DNA of 64,000 nt from Euryodendron excelsum (lineage: Eukaryota > Streptophyta > Magnoliopsida > Ericales > Pentaphylacaceae). Both the position numbers and the translations under genes were made by a program. The DNA is taken from NCBI GenBank assembly GCA_033060915.1, contig CM065392.1, positions 10,645,501-10,709,500 of the forward strand. The letters run 5' to 3'. The notes under the pieces were generated by a model. The model made no database searches and was not told the DNA's origin. It saw nothing but the letters and a program-made list of their open reading frames with translations. Shown piece after piece: positions 36,416 to 49,250 of the stretch; within the stretch, counting starts at the first letter, position 1, and each line of letters opens with the position of its first letter.

Positions 36416-37317
36416 TTGATTATACTCTAAAAGAATAATCTCAATCCCCTAATTAGCATATTATTAGCTATAGTATAGAAGTTTTATTACTTTGTTAGTT
36501 ATACAATGTCCCTAAATTGCCTTATTGAACCTTGTATAGGAAATGGAGCTAAAATGATCAAAATGAGCAAAATTCATAAAGAGCGTTCAAAAGGAGGAGT
36601 CCACACGGGCATTCGAATGCCCAACTCATTCGTTCGAACGGTTCCAGCATTTGAACGGCATTGCAAACGCATGTCGAAAATTCAGAGAGCTCAAATTACT
36701 GTTCGAATCAAGTTCGATAAAAAAGGGGAGATTCATAGAGGTTGAAAATGTGTTCGAAGCCTGTTTGATGGGTATTCGAATGGTCGTTTGAACACTCGTA
36801 TTTCTTCATGGCTATATAAGGCAACTGTTGTCGAATTTGGGGATCCAAGCTTCATTCCTTACATTTTTAGGTTTAGATATAGAGTTTTTAGAGAGTATTG
36901 TACAGATATATAGTTTAGATTTCATTGTAATAGTTCAATTTCCTTGTAATCAAGTACTTTAAACTTGAATTAATGCAATTTTATCTTGATTCAAGTCATT
37001 CTATTATGGAATCTAGTAGCTAAACCCTCTATTGAATGCAATTGTGAAGATCAACCTAAGTTTCTCAAGTTTTAAATGGAGGTAATTTGGACTTCAATGA
37101 TTTATCTTCTATTAGGTTAACTCGGTGGAGTTGCACTTTAGATCTATTAGAAAACTTGTGTTCTTTCATAGATTTGGTAATTTCTATGCACTTCATGAGG
37201 TTTGGTATGAAGATTGCATAAGTTGATGGTATGATCACATGATTCTCAAATTGAGTTCAATTCTAGAGTCAAATTGCAATGAATCCTTATTTCTATGGTC
37301 AAAATTCTTCGGATTTA
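36416..37317 (+). repeat. Athila-like left LTR, 3' end missing
   Basis: Aligns over about 900 bp with 44056-44955, sharing CTAATTAG.(A)TTATTAGCTATAGTATAG, GAGCGTTC.AA.GGAGGAGTCCA, a CTATATAAGG TATA motif (36812-36821) and TTTAGATATAGAGTTTTTAGAGAGTATTG. It ends at 37317, where the right copy continues for about 230 bp more. Confidence 0.8.
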
Positions 37318-38571
37318 GGAGATGACCCCTATTGGTGGTTAGATGTATTCACTGAAAGGCAGTGGCTCGAGTTGGCTAGATTAAGAGGTCAGTGTGGTTT
37401 CACATTGGTTGCTGAATTTATGGCTAACATTTCTTAGTTCTCAGACACTCCGGGGCATGAGACTATTTGATCATGGTTTAGGGGCCATGAGATAGTGATC
37501 ATCCTAGCCACATTTGCTATATTCTTTGAGTTACTAAGGTTAGAACAACCCCGATTTCATTATTTAGGAGAGGGGGCTCCTGATCACGAGACTGTTGTGG
37601 TGGAGGTTTGTGCTTAAGGCGAGAGATGGGAGACATTGCAAGTGCTTAAGAAAGCACTTGCTGTTTGCTATAGGCTTCTGTTTGTATTTTAATGTTGTTT
37701 CTTTTTTCTTATTAGTCGGGTCTCTGAGTGTAGTCAGCACTGGGTTCAGCTTCTATGGGCCATAGGGATGGGGAGGTCAATTAACCTACCCCGATTGATG
37801 TTTCCAGCTTGTTTACTGGTACTATCCTTTCCACGACACAGACGAGCATCCTATTTAGATGCTTCGTCACATCGGTTATCTGGTTAGCAGGAGTTGCCCC
37901 CAGGCAGATGTGATCACCACATCCCCCAAGAAGCCCATTGACCAATCATCCGAGCATAGAGCAAAGGGGTAGCTTGAGGGCATTTAGAGGAGAGTTCAAA
38001 GGGCATAGCCACCCCTGCCAGCTCAGGTTCCACCTCAACAGGCTCATCAATAGCCTTAAGGCCAGCAGTAGGCTGATTAGTAGCCACTTTCGAAGTAGCA
38101 GGGGCCTTCTTTTTAAAAGCTTCTACAACAGTAGAGTCAATTGATACTATTACATTCTCAGGCTTTTGCCCAGCTTTATGAGCATTCTGAGACTATTCAA
38201 CAGTCACTAGCAGCTCAGGAAACTATTCGTACTGAGTGGCAGATAACTATGATAGCCAGAGTGGTAGTGCAACTATTGGAGCTCTCATTACTCAACTAAC
38301 CGAGATCCAGTAGGTTTAGTAGGAGAATTTTAGTTTTCTCCAAGAGATCGTTCGGCATCTCACTCATTAGCCCTCACCTCCAAATGACAATAATGACTAT
38401 TAAGGCTTAGAGTTTAGATACATGTTGCATGATCATGTCATTTCATCATATGTTGTATCTAGAACTCTAATTTTGATATAATGGATGTTTATTTTGAGCC
38501 TTGTTGCATATCCTTCATTGTATCACTCTTTATCTCTTATGTATAGATTGTATAGTCATAGGTGTGATATC
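37318..38571 (+). pseudogene. Athila-like late ORF relic
   Basis: Frames contain WWLDVFTERQWLELARLRGQ, then FTLVAEFMANIS and a GHEIVI..ATFAIFFELLRLEQP block with stops between them. A later stretch reads FAQLYEHSETIQQSLAAQE (about 38170). This pattern resembles the extra or envelope-position ORF of Athila elements (plant transposon protein domain). It is not translatable as one frame. Confidence 0.5.
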
Positions 38572-40424
38572 TGTAAGCACCTCATTTTTGCTCGCTCAGC
38601 AATCTCGGGCCCAACCGGATCTAGTTTTAAACATCACAACACATACGAGCCCGAGTCGGCTCTTCCAAACTCCAATCCAATCAACGGTCACTTCTCGAGC
38701 CCATAAAGCCCAATTGAAGACCATATTGCCCTTAAGCACTTCAGGCTGCTTTTCGAGACCCGACGGTCTCGGGAACCAATGCCATCCAAGAAGCTTTTTG
38801 AGACTGGGTAGTCTCGAGAACCAATATCATCCAGGTAGTTTCCCGAGATCGGAAGATCTTAGGGACCAACACCTTATCAAATTCCAGATGGTTCACTTCT
38901 GGCACTTGCTAGCCCGCCAATGTAGAATGTCCGTCATCCGGTAATTCTTCGTGGCTAAACAATCTTCGGGACTAACTCCACTCTATAGGTAGCTTTCTAA
39001 GATCGGGGGATCTAAGGAACTAACACTACCCTACATGTAGCTTTTTGAGATCAGGCGATCTTGGGAACTAACACTATTCTACAGGTAGCTCTCTGAGACT
39101 GGGCAGTCTTACGAACCAACACCACACAGGTAGCTTTCCAAAATCAGGCGGTTTTGCGAACCAACACCTAGGTTAACATCGGCGCTTACTAGCCCAACTC
39201 GATGAAAAATGACCAAAACTATTCTTTAGGCATCTAAGCACGCCTTTGAAAAAGTTTAAAATTCCTCAAGATGGTAAGTCCACCATTTCAAAATGTTCCC
39301 AAACAATTAGGCATACTCAATACGCCATCCTGATCAATTTTGGTCCCATTTCGGTCAAAATGATCATTTTACCCCTCCGCATCTTAGCATAGTACAAATC
39401 CCACTAAATGGTGAGAACATCTTCCAAGACCATCCCCAAACAATTTGGTACGCTTAATATGCCACTCCAATCCATTCTGACCATTTTCGACCAATTTTGG
39501 TCAAAATTATCATTTTACCCCTAGCGGCCCGAGTGCGTCTCGAAACCACATCGGCACTGGGTACCAAACCGGCAAATCCTATCATATGACCCTGTTCAAT
39601 CCAAGGTGAGTCTCACAAATTTAAAAACTTCTAACTCAACAAAAGTTCACTAGTGCGTCTTGCAAACGCTCCGCTATGATTGTCTTTTCTCTTGATTCCC
39701 TGGTCATAACATACCGTCAAATGACTTGAGAAATGCATAAATTAGGAAATTCTCAAAAGTTTGATCACAGGTCTTTCCATCGATACAACTTAATTGAATA
39801 GATCACTTTCCGAGGCCCTCGATCATATGGCTCAAAAACTGCCACTTTAAATAACCTCTGGAGTGTCTCGTAGACGCTCTGCCAAGGTTGTCTTTTTCTC
39901 CAATTCCTTGGTTATAACGCCCTGTCAAACGACTTGAGAAATGCGTAAGTTAGAGAATTCCCGAAAGTATTTCTAAAACACTTTCCATCGATACGTTCTA
40001 ATCGGAGAGATCGCTTTTCAAAAGCCTCGATCACGTGGTCCAAAAATGACTACTTTTGAACCTCCACGGAGCGTATCACAGGCGCTCTGCAAAAGTGTGT
40101 TTTGTGCACACTTTTCGAGACAATATCTCATTCTTTCGAACACTTTTCAAGCTTAATTTTAGGTTCTTGGAAAACACTCGGAGAACATTGTGGATGCAAC
40201 TTATTTTCCCAAATCTTTCCTAGATTGCACAATTATGGAGGCAAAGTTTAAACGAATATTCCCGGCGGCAGAGTGTATGCTACATGCGCTCAAATTTTGA
40301 TCAAATCGATCAAAACTTTGCTTGCTCCCTAAGATTGAGCCAATATAGATTGTGCCATGTGGCGTTCAACCAGTGGAATAATACTGGGGCATGTAGCACA
40401 TGCGCCAGGTCTCCTCAAATTGCC

Positions 40425-40432
40425 TATAAATA
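40425..40432 (+). promoter_or_regulatory. Putative LTR TATA box (copy 1)
   Basis: TATAAATA in the context TTGCCTATAAATACAGG. The equivalent position in copy 2 is 59424-59431. Confidence 0.6.
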
Positions 40433-41904
40433 CAGGTCTCTCCCTTTGCATATTCCAAAATAAAAAATAACAGCGAAACTCTGTAGAAATATCCTCTGAA
40501 CCTTAAATTTCGATATACATCTCACCCTTCAAGCACTTAGGTTGGATTTCACCTCCCTCTAGCCCATACAATGCACCTACATAGCTTTCATGCCATAGAA
40601 GACCCCATTCTAGGCCTTTCCAGCCATTTTAGGGCCATTCAAGTTCAAGTCAAAGCATTTATGGAAGTTTAATGGTGTTTGAAGGCAAAATGTGGTATTC
40701 TCTTTTACATTTTTGTCATCCCCACTCTTTTCTTCTTTTTCCTAGCTTAGGCTATTCTCTATTTTGAACTCCCATTTTTTTATCTCTTTTTCCTGCATGC
40801 TTGGAACAAGAGAGCTCCTAGTTCATGCCTAGAGGAAAGCTTGTGAGAGCCACGTGTAGGGGGTTCTCTCATTAGCCTACTTTAAGATAGTATGGCCTTG
40901 GAGCACCTTGCAATTTGGTGTGGCCTATAACCTTGTATGAATTTATGACCCCCTTATATATGGCCACCATGTTCATGTATTGTATGCTTGGCCCCCATTT
41001 TCATGTCCATCATCATTTTGTAAATACTTTCACTATCTTCATTTCTATGTCTTCTTCAAGTTCCATATCCAAGTATTTTTCTAAAAATGGTTCTAAGAAT
41101 AGGTTCCTTGAAGCCTTGTCAATTTCCATGTCTTAGAAAACGCTTTATGCCCCTAGACTTCATTTTGCATCGTTGTATTTCTTTGTATTTCATGTGATAT
41201 AAAATTGGTTTTCAAACCCTTCTCTTCTATATTGATTTTGTAGAATCCATTTTCTTAAACCTTGTGGTTGAAATGGTCCCTTGGAACCCTTTCTTGAGTG
41301 GTTTTCTCATTATCTTGACCATATGAACCCTAGTTCATTATAATTGGTTTCTACACCCCAAAAAATGATTTTCAAAACAACCCCCTTCAAAAAGGGCTCT
41401 CAAAATTTCATTCTCATTAAAAGTACATAAAAATGGTTTAAACTACCATTTTCATCTTGATTTTTAGAAGATGTGCTCTCTCGAATATTGTGCTTGGAAT
41501 GCTCCTATGGAGTCCTCTTTAGAGTGATTTTCTTTAAATCAACCATATAAACTCTTATTCTTTAGAGTAGTCTTCAAAATCTTGAAAGTAGTCTTTCAAA
41601 ACCCTTTTACCAAAAATAATTTTCAAGGGTTCATTCTCTTTAATTTTCCAAGCAAAGAAATCTTCATAACTATCAACTTAATATTGATTTTCACTAGTCT
41701 CACTCTCTTGAGTTAATGGTTGAAATGGTTCCAAGGCAACTCTCTCTCGAGTGGTTTTCAAATACCAACCATATGAATCCAATACTCATTGGAGTGGTTT
41801 TTACAAAATGATTTTCAAAATATTTTTTCAAGTTGCATGCATAAAACCACCTTTTCAAAACCACTATGTCAAAACACTAGTTCAAAACCACCTTTCAACT
41901 CTAG

Positions 41905-42180
41905 GTTAACTTGACCCTAGTTGTCCAACCTTAGGTTAACCTAATCCAAATTAGTTAACCCTAGGCCACCTTAACCCTAAGTTACCTTAACCTTAGTTAG
42001 TTAACCCTAAGTCACCTTAACCCTAGGTTAACCTAACCTAAGTTAGTTAACCCTAGGTTAGCCTAACCTTATTTAGTTAACTCTAGGTTAACCCATCCTT
42101 AGTTAGTTGACTCTAGATCAACCCAACCCTAGTCCAATCTAATCTTAGTTAGTTAACCCCAGGTTAACCCAACCTAAGTT
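41905..42180 (+). repeat. AACCCTAGGTTAACC minisatellite
   Basis: About ten imperfect, variable-length repeats (roughly 25-40 bp) built on TTAGTTAACCCTAGGTTAACCTAACC. The same block occurs in copy 2 at 60655-60800 and 62570-62765, so it is part of the LTR. It contains CCCTA but is not telomeric CCCTAAA repeat. Confidence 0.8.
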
Positions 42181-42565
42181 AGTAAGCTTCAAGGTTCCAA
42201 TTCAAAGACTTCTTTTCAAATAATCTTTCAACTTAAAAACCATTTTCATAACATACTTTCAAAAATATCCTACTCTCTTGAGATTTCAAAAATCAACTCC
42301 AAAACCTTTTCAAACATCCCTACACTCTATCTTCAAAAAATGCCTCCAAAAAAGTTGTCTTAAACTTGTCTCAACTAAAATGGCTAGACACTTAATATTT
42401 TTCAAAAACTATTTTTAAAAATATTTTCAAGAACTCACAACCCTAAGGTGTTCCTACCATTTTTGTGGTTAGGGATTCCAAGGGAATGTGATACATTAAA
42501 CACAACCTTCAAGGTTGTCCATATTAGGGTTTCAAAACCCTAAGTGTTTTCAAAAGCTCTTTCTT

Positions 42566-44055
42566 TACACCTAACACATTATAAGGTTGCATCATTCATG
42601 CTAAAGTAAAGGGGATTACTTCTTTGTGCACAATCATGTTATATGACATCATTTGTTGCTATCTTTTATATTTTTATCCTTATATTAGTGGAGAATTTTA
42701 TTTTATGAGCTTTAGAGTATTTATCGTCTTTTGGAGTGATTACATTTACTCAAAGATTAATTCTTCACCCTCATTTTTTTCAATAGCTTCATTACGCTTG
42801 CATTTGATTCATGAGTTGAGTATTAATTGAGATATTGACACTTGTACTCTATTGAAGTCTATGGTTGTGTACTTTAGACATGATTCTAGGCCTTTGTTCT
42901 TCTTGCAAATCATGAGTTTCATTTAAAAATTTAATGTTCCCCTTTGATCCCTTGTTGGTCCCTTTCTTCCTTTAATTGTTGTGCAAATTGGTGTGAGTTG
43001 AAAACGCTCCGTTATTAAGAAAATTTATATTTCATTTGCAAGCAATGCCTTGAAAGAAGATAATGGAAAGCAAAAAAAGAAATTGATTGGGGAGTTCAAT
43101 TGAAAAAGAGCATATTGAGAAGTATGAAAAGATTGAATGCAGAGGCCAATCAAAGAATGAAAGCAAGAAAGAAAGAAAAAAAGAAAAGAAAAGAGAAAGA
43201 AGAGGTGTTGCAAAGTTGAAGAAAAATAGAAAGTAGAGCAAAATGAGAAGAGTGTTTTGAAATAAAAAAGGGAATAGATGGAGTTGTTTAACTATTCATT
43301 ATTTCATGCCTTGATCACACATATTTTGACCTACTTGCATCCGTCTTTAGCTTTATCTTATGTATCTTCTATACCACCTTTCTACCTTAGAAAGGCCTAG
43401 TTGATCCACGTTGTGCTTGATTGAAGATTTCAATAGGGTATGAATCATCATTTGTCAATTTCTTTAAATCAATATTCAACTATGATTTTCCTTTCATGAA
43501 GTTATGTTAGGTTGATACATTTAAATCTTTTTGATTTTTGTAATTGGTATGTTCTTTTTCTTCTTTTTATACATTTACTCTTATAATGAGCATACTATTA
43601 TGAGAGCCATGTGGGTGTTCCTTTGTGAGTGTAAGATCGGTGAGGTGTTGAATTAAACCTTAAAAGTTTGGAAATACATAAGTGTGTTTCATTTGAGTTA
43701 TATAGCATGATTTTTCCCCCAAGTACTTAAACCTCTCTTTGGATTGAATTTTTGCATATTCTTGCATGTATTAGGAGTGGAGAATGATATCTAATGTTAG
43801 TTTGAGTTGGATTATGCATGTTCTTTTTATTCTTATTTATAATTGCAATTCATAAAAGGATGCTTGTGGGTATCATAACTGAAAACTCTTATAAGACACC
43901 ACTCATCCACTAGGGATAACCTATGGTTTTGAAGGCTTGATGCATAGGCTAAATGCATCCGTGACTCCTACAAAAGTGAAAAGTATCTTTTTGTATATAT
44001 TTTGTTTTAGTTTATAGATTTTTGCTAGGGACTAGCAAAAAATCAAGTTGGGGGG
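42566..44055 (+). other. Athila-like 3' untranslated interior and polypurine tract
   Basis: Non-coding, with a long purine-rich segment (43055-43215, repeats of AAAGAAAG) then GCATAGGCTAAATGCAT, GCTAGGGACTAGCAA and AAGTTGGGGGG directly before the right LTR. This is the usual layout of Athila 3' ends. Confidence 0.65.
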
Positions 44056-45190
44056 TGTGATTACATTCCAAAAGTGTAATTTCAATCCCTTAATTAGTGG
44101 ATTATTAGCTATAGTATAGGAGTTTTATTGCTTTGTTAGTTATAAAATGTTCCTAAATTGTCTTATTGAACCTTGTGCAGGAAATAGAGTTAAAAGGATC
44201 AAAATGAGCAAAACTCATATAGAGCGTTCGAACGGAGGAGTCCATCGTGCGAACTGGCGTTCGAATGCCTAGCCTAGTCATTCAAACAGTCCTAGAGCTT
44301 GAACGGCCGTTTAAACGCACGTAAAAAATTCAGAGAGCTCAAATCACCGTTCGATAGAAAAGAGAAGATTCGGAGAGGTTGAAAATGAGTTCGAAGCCCG
44401 TTCGATGGGCGTTTGAACACCAGATGGTTCCCATGTTTCTTCGCAACTATATAAGGTAGATTTTGCCGAATTTGGGGATCTAGTGTTGATTCCACACATT
44501 TTTAGGTTTAGATATAGAGTTTTTAGAGAGTATTGCAGAGATATATAATTTAGATTTCATTGTAATAGTTGAATTTTTTCGAAATCAAGTACTTTAAACT
44601 TCAATTCAATGCAATTTCTTCTTCATTCAAGTCATCCTATTATGAAATCTAGTAGCTAAACCCTCTCTTAAATGTAATTGTGAAGATCAACCTAGGTTTC
44701 TCAAGCTTTCAATGGAGATAACTTGGACTTTAATGATTTATCTTTATTAGATTAATTCATTGTAGTTGTACTTTAGATCTATTAGAAAACTTGTGTTCTT
44801 ACATAGATTTGGTAATTTATATGCGCATCCTTAGGTTTGGTATAGAGATTGCACAAGTTGTTGGTAGGATTACATAATTCTCAAATTTAATTCATTTCTA
44901 GAGTCAAATTATAATGAATCCTTATTTCTATGGTCAAAATCCTTTGGATTAAGCATTCATGGTGTAGTCTTTGATTTGAGTTATACAAATCTCCATTGAA
45001 TGTTTGATGAGCTTGGTTGGTTGAATCAATTGTATTTAATCCCTTTTATAATACCTTCAAATTTAGTTTTAATTGTCAAATTAGTGTAGTAATTACCATC
45101 TCTCAACATCAAATAATTTTTTTGCCTAATTTTAGGTTCAATCTTCTTTAATTGTGATTCAAACTTGGGTAAGTTGTATCTGTCAAGTGC
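44056..45190 (+). repeat. Athila-like right LTR
   Basis: Starts TGTGATTACATTCC after the polypurine tract and contains CTATATAAGG (TATA) near 44447-44456. The right end is estimated because the left partner is truncated. Confidence 0.7.
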
Positions 45191-46072
45191 TCATAGCTTA
45201 TATTTGGCTCGATCTTCAAAAGAATCGACGTCTGCACTCACCAAATTTAAACTACAAATGTCAACCGTGAACTTGCAGAAATATATTGCACATATGGAGC
45301 GTTGATTCAACTATATCACCCAATATGATTTTCACGATCACGTGTTATGTGGGCCAAGTGAGCTTGATTCTTGCAACCATCTAAGGTTAATGTAAATCCA
45401 TGCTCAGGGATTTTTTTCATTTAGTATTAGAGAAGGTTTACTCCTTAGAAAATATTTTTGAAAACAATTTTTTAGTGGGTTCTTGATATCTGTGAGGCAT
45501 AAATTTAAGTGAGAGCTTGTCTATCATGAGGTAGCTACCCCTGTTGGAAAGAATTTATACGTATTAGAGTTTTTTGTTTTTAAAATTAATTGATGAATGT
45601 ACTTGGATGCCTATTGAGGATAGGTCGAATACCCCGCAGTTATCAATGGTAATAAGACTATTACACACACACACATATATATATATAAATAACTTTAATA
45701 TATGTGTATTCATACTCAATAAAAATATAATAATAAATTTATTTAGTATATTAGTTCTAACCTCCAACTATTGTTATTGAAGCGAACTTGCTTTGCTTTC
45801 TTCATCTTGAGCGGTTAAAGATAACTCTTCAATGAACTTACAATGTTTTCCTTAACACTCTTTGCAAATAGAACCTTTTTGACCTATGCAAGACTAGATG
45901 TCTTGAACTCATGGATATCACAGACTATATAACCGTTAGGCTAGGAATCTTTATTCTAATTTTTATGGAATGAGCAACTATTCCAGTTATCACTTAAAAA
46001 AGATAAATATATAAATGATAATAGATAAACACACAATAATTTACATACATCATAAACATATGTATACACTTA
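45191..46072. other. Unassigned, AT-rich
   Basis: No recognisable gene. Holds an AC/AT simple repeat at 45662-45687. Overlapping 67- and 68-codon frames on both strands around 45564-45780 have no recognisable product. Confidence 0.45.
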
Positions 46073-46577
46073 AGCTTCGTTTGTTTGTAGGATAAAAAAA
46101 TGCGGAATAAGTAATACTATGATATTAGAAAAGTAATGGTAAGTGATAAGTAATACTATGATGTAATGAAAAATTACTCATACAATGTTTGGTTAGGATA
46201 GGATAAAAAGTGGAATACTTAATATTATATTGTTACATTATCATATTATTTGTTATAAAATTAAAATTAATATTAATATCATATTATAATATACTTATAT
46301 AATATTATAATAACTTATAATAATAATAAAGATTGGAATAATTAATAACTTATTATATTGTTAAAAAGGATAAAAATAAAAATTCTATCTTATCCCAACG
46401 AAGATGATATGTAATACCATCTTCCCCATAGTATTAAATATCTTTCATTTTGGGAGATTACATATCCGGAGAGAGATGTAATCCAGAACTTTTTTTTAGT
46501 TGCCAAACATAGATTTTGTATGGCCCATTGGATTCCATCTTCTATCCTTACCTTTTATCCCTCAAACAAACATGACC
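46073..46577. mobile_element. Tourist-like MITE, 505 bp, TTA duplication
   Basis: Left end AGCTTCGTTTGTTTGTAGGATAAA pairs with GGTCATGTTTGTTTGAGGGATAAA (right end, minus-strand reading). TTA flanks at 46070-46072 and 46578-46580. Interior rich in GGAATAAGTAATACTATGAT-type motifs and their complements. Confidence 0.65.
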
Positions 46578-47895
46578 TTAGTATATGTAACTAAGTGGCG
46601 CACACTGTCCCCTAAAAAAGAGACGTGGCTTACATTTTGTAGATGATGTATTTATCCTATGATATAAAAAATCAATCTTAGAGGATAAATTTTTCAGTGT
46701 TCTGGGAACGTTACATGTTCTTGTTACTGCACTTATCTGAGGATCCTCCACTTATAAGAGGATGGATTCTCCATCTATTAGGTTGTGTATTTGACCCTAC
46801 TTAATAAAAGAGAGTCCATTACAATATGAGTGATAGACCAAGAATGATATGATATTTCAGGAGTACTGAATAATTTTTCGTCTTAAAGACAAAAATAAGG
46901 TGATTTTTTAAGTTTGGTTTCCAAGAGCGAGTTTGGTTTCCAAGAGCGGTAGTTTACTGAGGATGATTTTGAGTTTTGTATTACGACTTTTGTATGCACT
47001 TTTGGTTTGAGTTGTCCGCTGGCTCTAAACGTAATTGGCTGTACCATGCTAGCGCTCTAGACAATTTGAGGTATAAAACAAATAACTTTAAATGTTGCTA
47101 AATTTTATTGATTAAATCACTGTTTTTCTTTTGGTGCTAATGTTGGGTCTTCTTTTAACGGATCTTCTTTATTTGAAAGATGTCTTTTTTTTTTTTTTTT
47201 GAAAAAAATATAAGAACCATATAAGACATTAATTATAACATATAAGATTTAGAAACTTTAGGCTTTCAATTTTTTTTTTTGTACAATTCATTTTTTTAGT
47301 TGAACCTTTTATTTTATTTTATTTTATATACATATATATCTAAGTTCACTAGTGTAATTGATTTCAAAATTACTTTTTATAGGCCCTTTTTTTTCATCTG
47401 CACTAGGACATATATTTTTTAGAAAAAAATTGTAGAATTTATATAGAATCTTAATTATACCATGAAAGGTTTAAAAAAAAAATTTGAAGCCTTCAATTTA
47501 TTTATTGGTTAAAGTTGTGTTTTCTCTCCTTAGATTTGCAAGTGTAGTTGATTTTGAGTCTTCTTTTTCTAATAAACATTTTGTTCTCATCTAAAATGAG
47601 GCCTTTTGTGAAAAAAGATAAAAATTTTTTACATAAAACTTGGCTCTAAACGTTTTGGATGGATAGCTTTGAGTTTCGTTTGAGTTGGCTCTAAACGTTA
47701 TTGACTGTCGAGCAAATTCCTTTGGGGTCGGAGGTCTGAACATCCCATCTATTCAGTGAGTAGAACAAATAATTGATCGAATCCATGAAAGGAAAAAATC
47801 AGGCCAACTGATAAAATTTTCACGGGTTTGACATAAATGATAGCAGACGTTTTGTAGTTTCACTGAACTTTGATAGCGTTAAATATGAATCCGGA
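46578..47895. other. Unassigned, T-rich
   Basis: Contains a 19-bp direct duplication AGTTTGGTTTCCAAGAGCG (46911-46929 and 46930-46948). A T-rich part (47180-47640) has the AGTGTAATTGATTT and poly-T layout also seen in the tandem blocks at 6.7 and 8.0 kb, suggesting the same repeat family. A GTTTGAGTTG..CTGGCTCTAAACGT segment at 47000 recurs near 47680. No gene. Confidence 0.4.
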
Positions 47896-48034
47896 TCATC
47901 AATCCCTTCAATTAAGGGGTTTGATAGATTTAATATTACTTTTCAATCCCTTCGATTTGCTTCCTGTGACTTTTTATATATACTTGAGCCAAATGTAATT
48001 AAATTATCAAGGAAAGTCATTCTCATTTAAAACA

Positions 48035-48045
48035 TGGTATCAGAG
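48035..48045 (+). other. Copia primer-binding site (initiator-Met tRNA type)
   Basis: TGGTATCAGAG immediately after the LTR end ..TTAAAACA, as expected for minus-strand priming of Ty1-copia elements. Confidence 0.75.
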
Positions 48046-48569
48046 AACGTTGATCAACGTCCTTGCATTTCCTGTATGTCTGTGTTAGCCATCTGTTGGC
48101 TTTACTATGGCTAACATCACCATCTTCATCTCCTATTGCTGCTAGTTCAAATTGATTACGAAAGCAGCCTTTTATCTTCCCCACTCGGACAATCAGAAAG
48201 TGACGTTTATTTTTCAACCGCCGAAGGGCCATGCGTAACTCTTGTTGGTTCTTTTCTTTCATTTTTTTTTTTCTTGGATTTTTGATGCCCTTTCTAGCAG
48301 GTTATATTCCAAACCTGGGGGGAGCAGGTTGTGTGTCGCCTTACAATTTCGTCTATGATCTTCTTTAATGTTAGATTGACACCATCTAAGGCCACCGTAG
48401 TGATTCTTTTGTCCGTGGTGGTGCATATTAACAACACCTATATTGTCACAACAGGGGTTTTAAGTCCCTCAAATATTTTCACAAGGGTCTTTAGTCTTCT
48501 CAAAAGTTTTCACAAGGGTTTTTTTCTTTTATAATTAATTTTGGAGTCTGTGTAGCCCTGTCTCACACA

Positions 48570-48710
48570 AATCAAATAATTTTAGGATCAAAGACCTTGG
48601 GGTGACTCTAAAGAGTTAATAGCATATAAAAAGTTTCAAACCTATGACCTTGTAGGGAGTAGATTCTCAATCCATAGGTCTTGACCACTAGGCCAACCTA
48701 TTGAGGTTTT
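48570..48710 (-). mobile_element. tRNA-derived SINE-like sequence
   Basis: On the minus strand AGGTTGGCCTAGTGGTCAAG carries a good box A (TGGCCTAGTGG), and about 50 bp later GGTTTGAAAC is a decayed box B. A partial second copy of the box A segment (CTTGACCACTAGACTAACC) lies at 48727-48745. Boundaries and TSD are not established. Confidence 0.45.
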
Positions 48711-49007
48711 ACAGTAAATTTTTAAATCTTGACCACTAGACTAACCTTTTGGGATTTCACAGCAAGGGTTAGTCCCTTCAAATATTTCTTAACAGGTTCC
48801 TAACTCCCACGTGCCCTCAAATATTCACAGCAGTGTTCTAAGTCCCTCAAAATATTTTCTTGGTCTTGAGGATGCTTGACCATTTTTTTTTACCTCTACG
48901 GAGCATTATGTTGAGTTCAGCTTTTCTCATGGTGACATTTTGTTTCAACGCTCGCTATTTCACTATGGGATTTGCATTATTTCTTGGTTTATATCGAATT
49001 TCGTGGA

Positions 49008-49230
49008 AGACAGAGTACCAATCATCCATTTCCTAGTTATTTGCCGAGGCTGCATATCACGTCGTGGCATTGACCACTTGTAAGCTTGCTTTGGCTCACA
49101 TATTTATTCAAGATCTTGGTATTCCACCTTTTGAATCTTCGTCACTCTTATGTGATAATCGAGCAGCAATTCAAATTACTACCAACCCAATCTCCCATTT
49201 TGGATTGGACTTCAAGCAGCCATTTTAGGC
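49008..49230 (+). pseudogene. Copia RNase H relic
   Basis: WKTEYQSS..FAEAAYHVVALTTCKLALAH then IQDLGIPPFESSSLLCDNRAAI and NPISHFGLDF give the typical copia RNase H end (CDN box, catalytic Asp). Interrupted by one stop. Confidence 0.75.
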
Positions 49231-49250
49231 AGGTACAGAATCATGAATTT

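Larger units (their letters stand above)
38572..42565 (+). mobile_element. Long Tat/Ogre-type LTR, copy 1 (3' truncated)
   Basis: Begins TGTAAGCACCTCATTTTTGC and is collinear with 57608 onward. Shared blocks include ACCGGATC(T/C)AGTTTT, repeated AGGTAGCTTTC(C)GAGAT..GG(A)ACCAACAC units, a TATA box at 40425-40432, the CCATAGAAGACCC block and an AACCCTAGGTTAACC minisatellite. No protein-coding frame. It ends abruptly at 42565, where copy 2 continues, so the 3' part is missing. It lies inside the Athila-like element. Confidence 0.75.
36416..45190 (+). mobile_element. Athila-like Ty3-gypsy element, rearranged and interrupted
   Basis: Two direct copies of an LTR (36416-37317 and from 44056) bracket a short interior. 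The right LTR is preceded by GCTAGGGACTAGCAA and AAGTTGGGGG, the polypurine end typical of Athila. Neither gag nor pol is present; the remaining coding traces match the late Athila ORF. A foreign 4-kb LTR (38572-42565) is inserted. The left LTR is joined directly to the late-ORF region, implying a large deletion. Confidence 0.75.

Noticed and set aside
38501..38944. 147-codon open frame spanning 38.5-38.9 kb
   Set aside because: It crosses the border of the inserted long LTR and has no recognisable protein.
41905..42180. Interstitial telomere
   Set aside because: Units are variable AACCCTAGGTTAACC-type repeats, not CCCTAAA arrays, and they recur at the same place in a second LTR copy.
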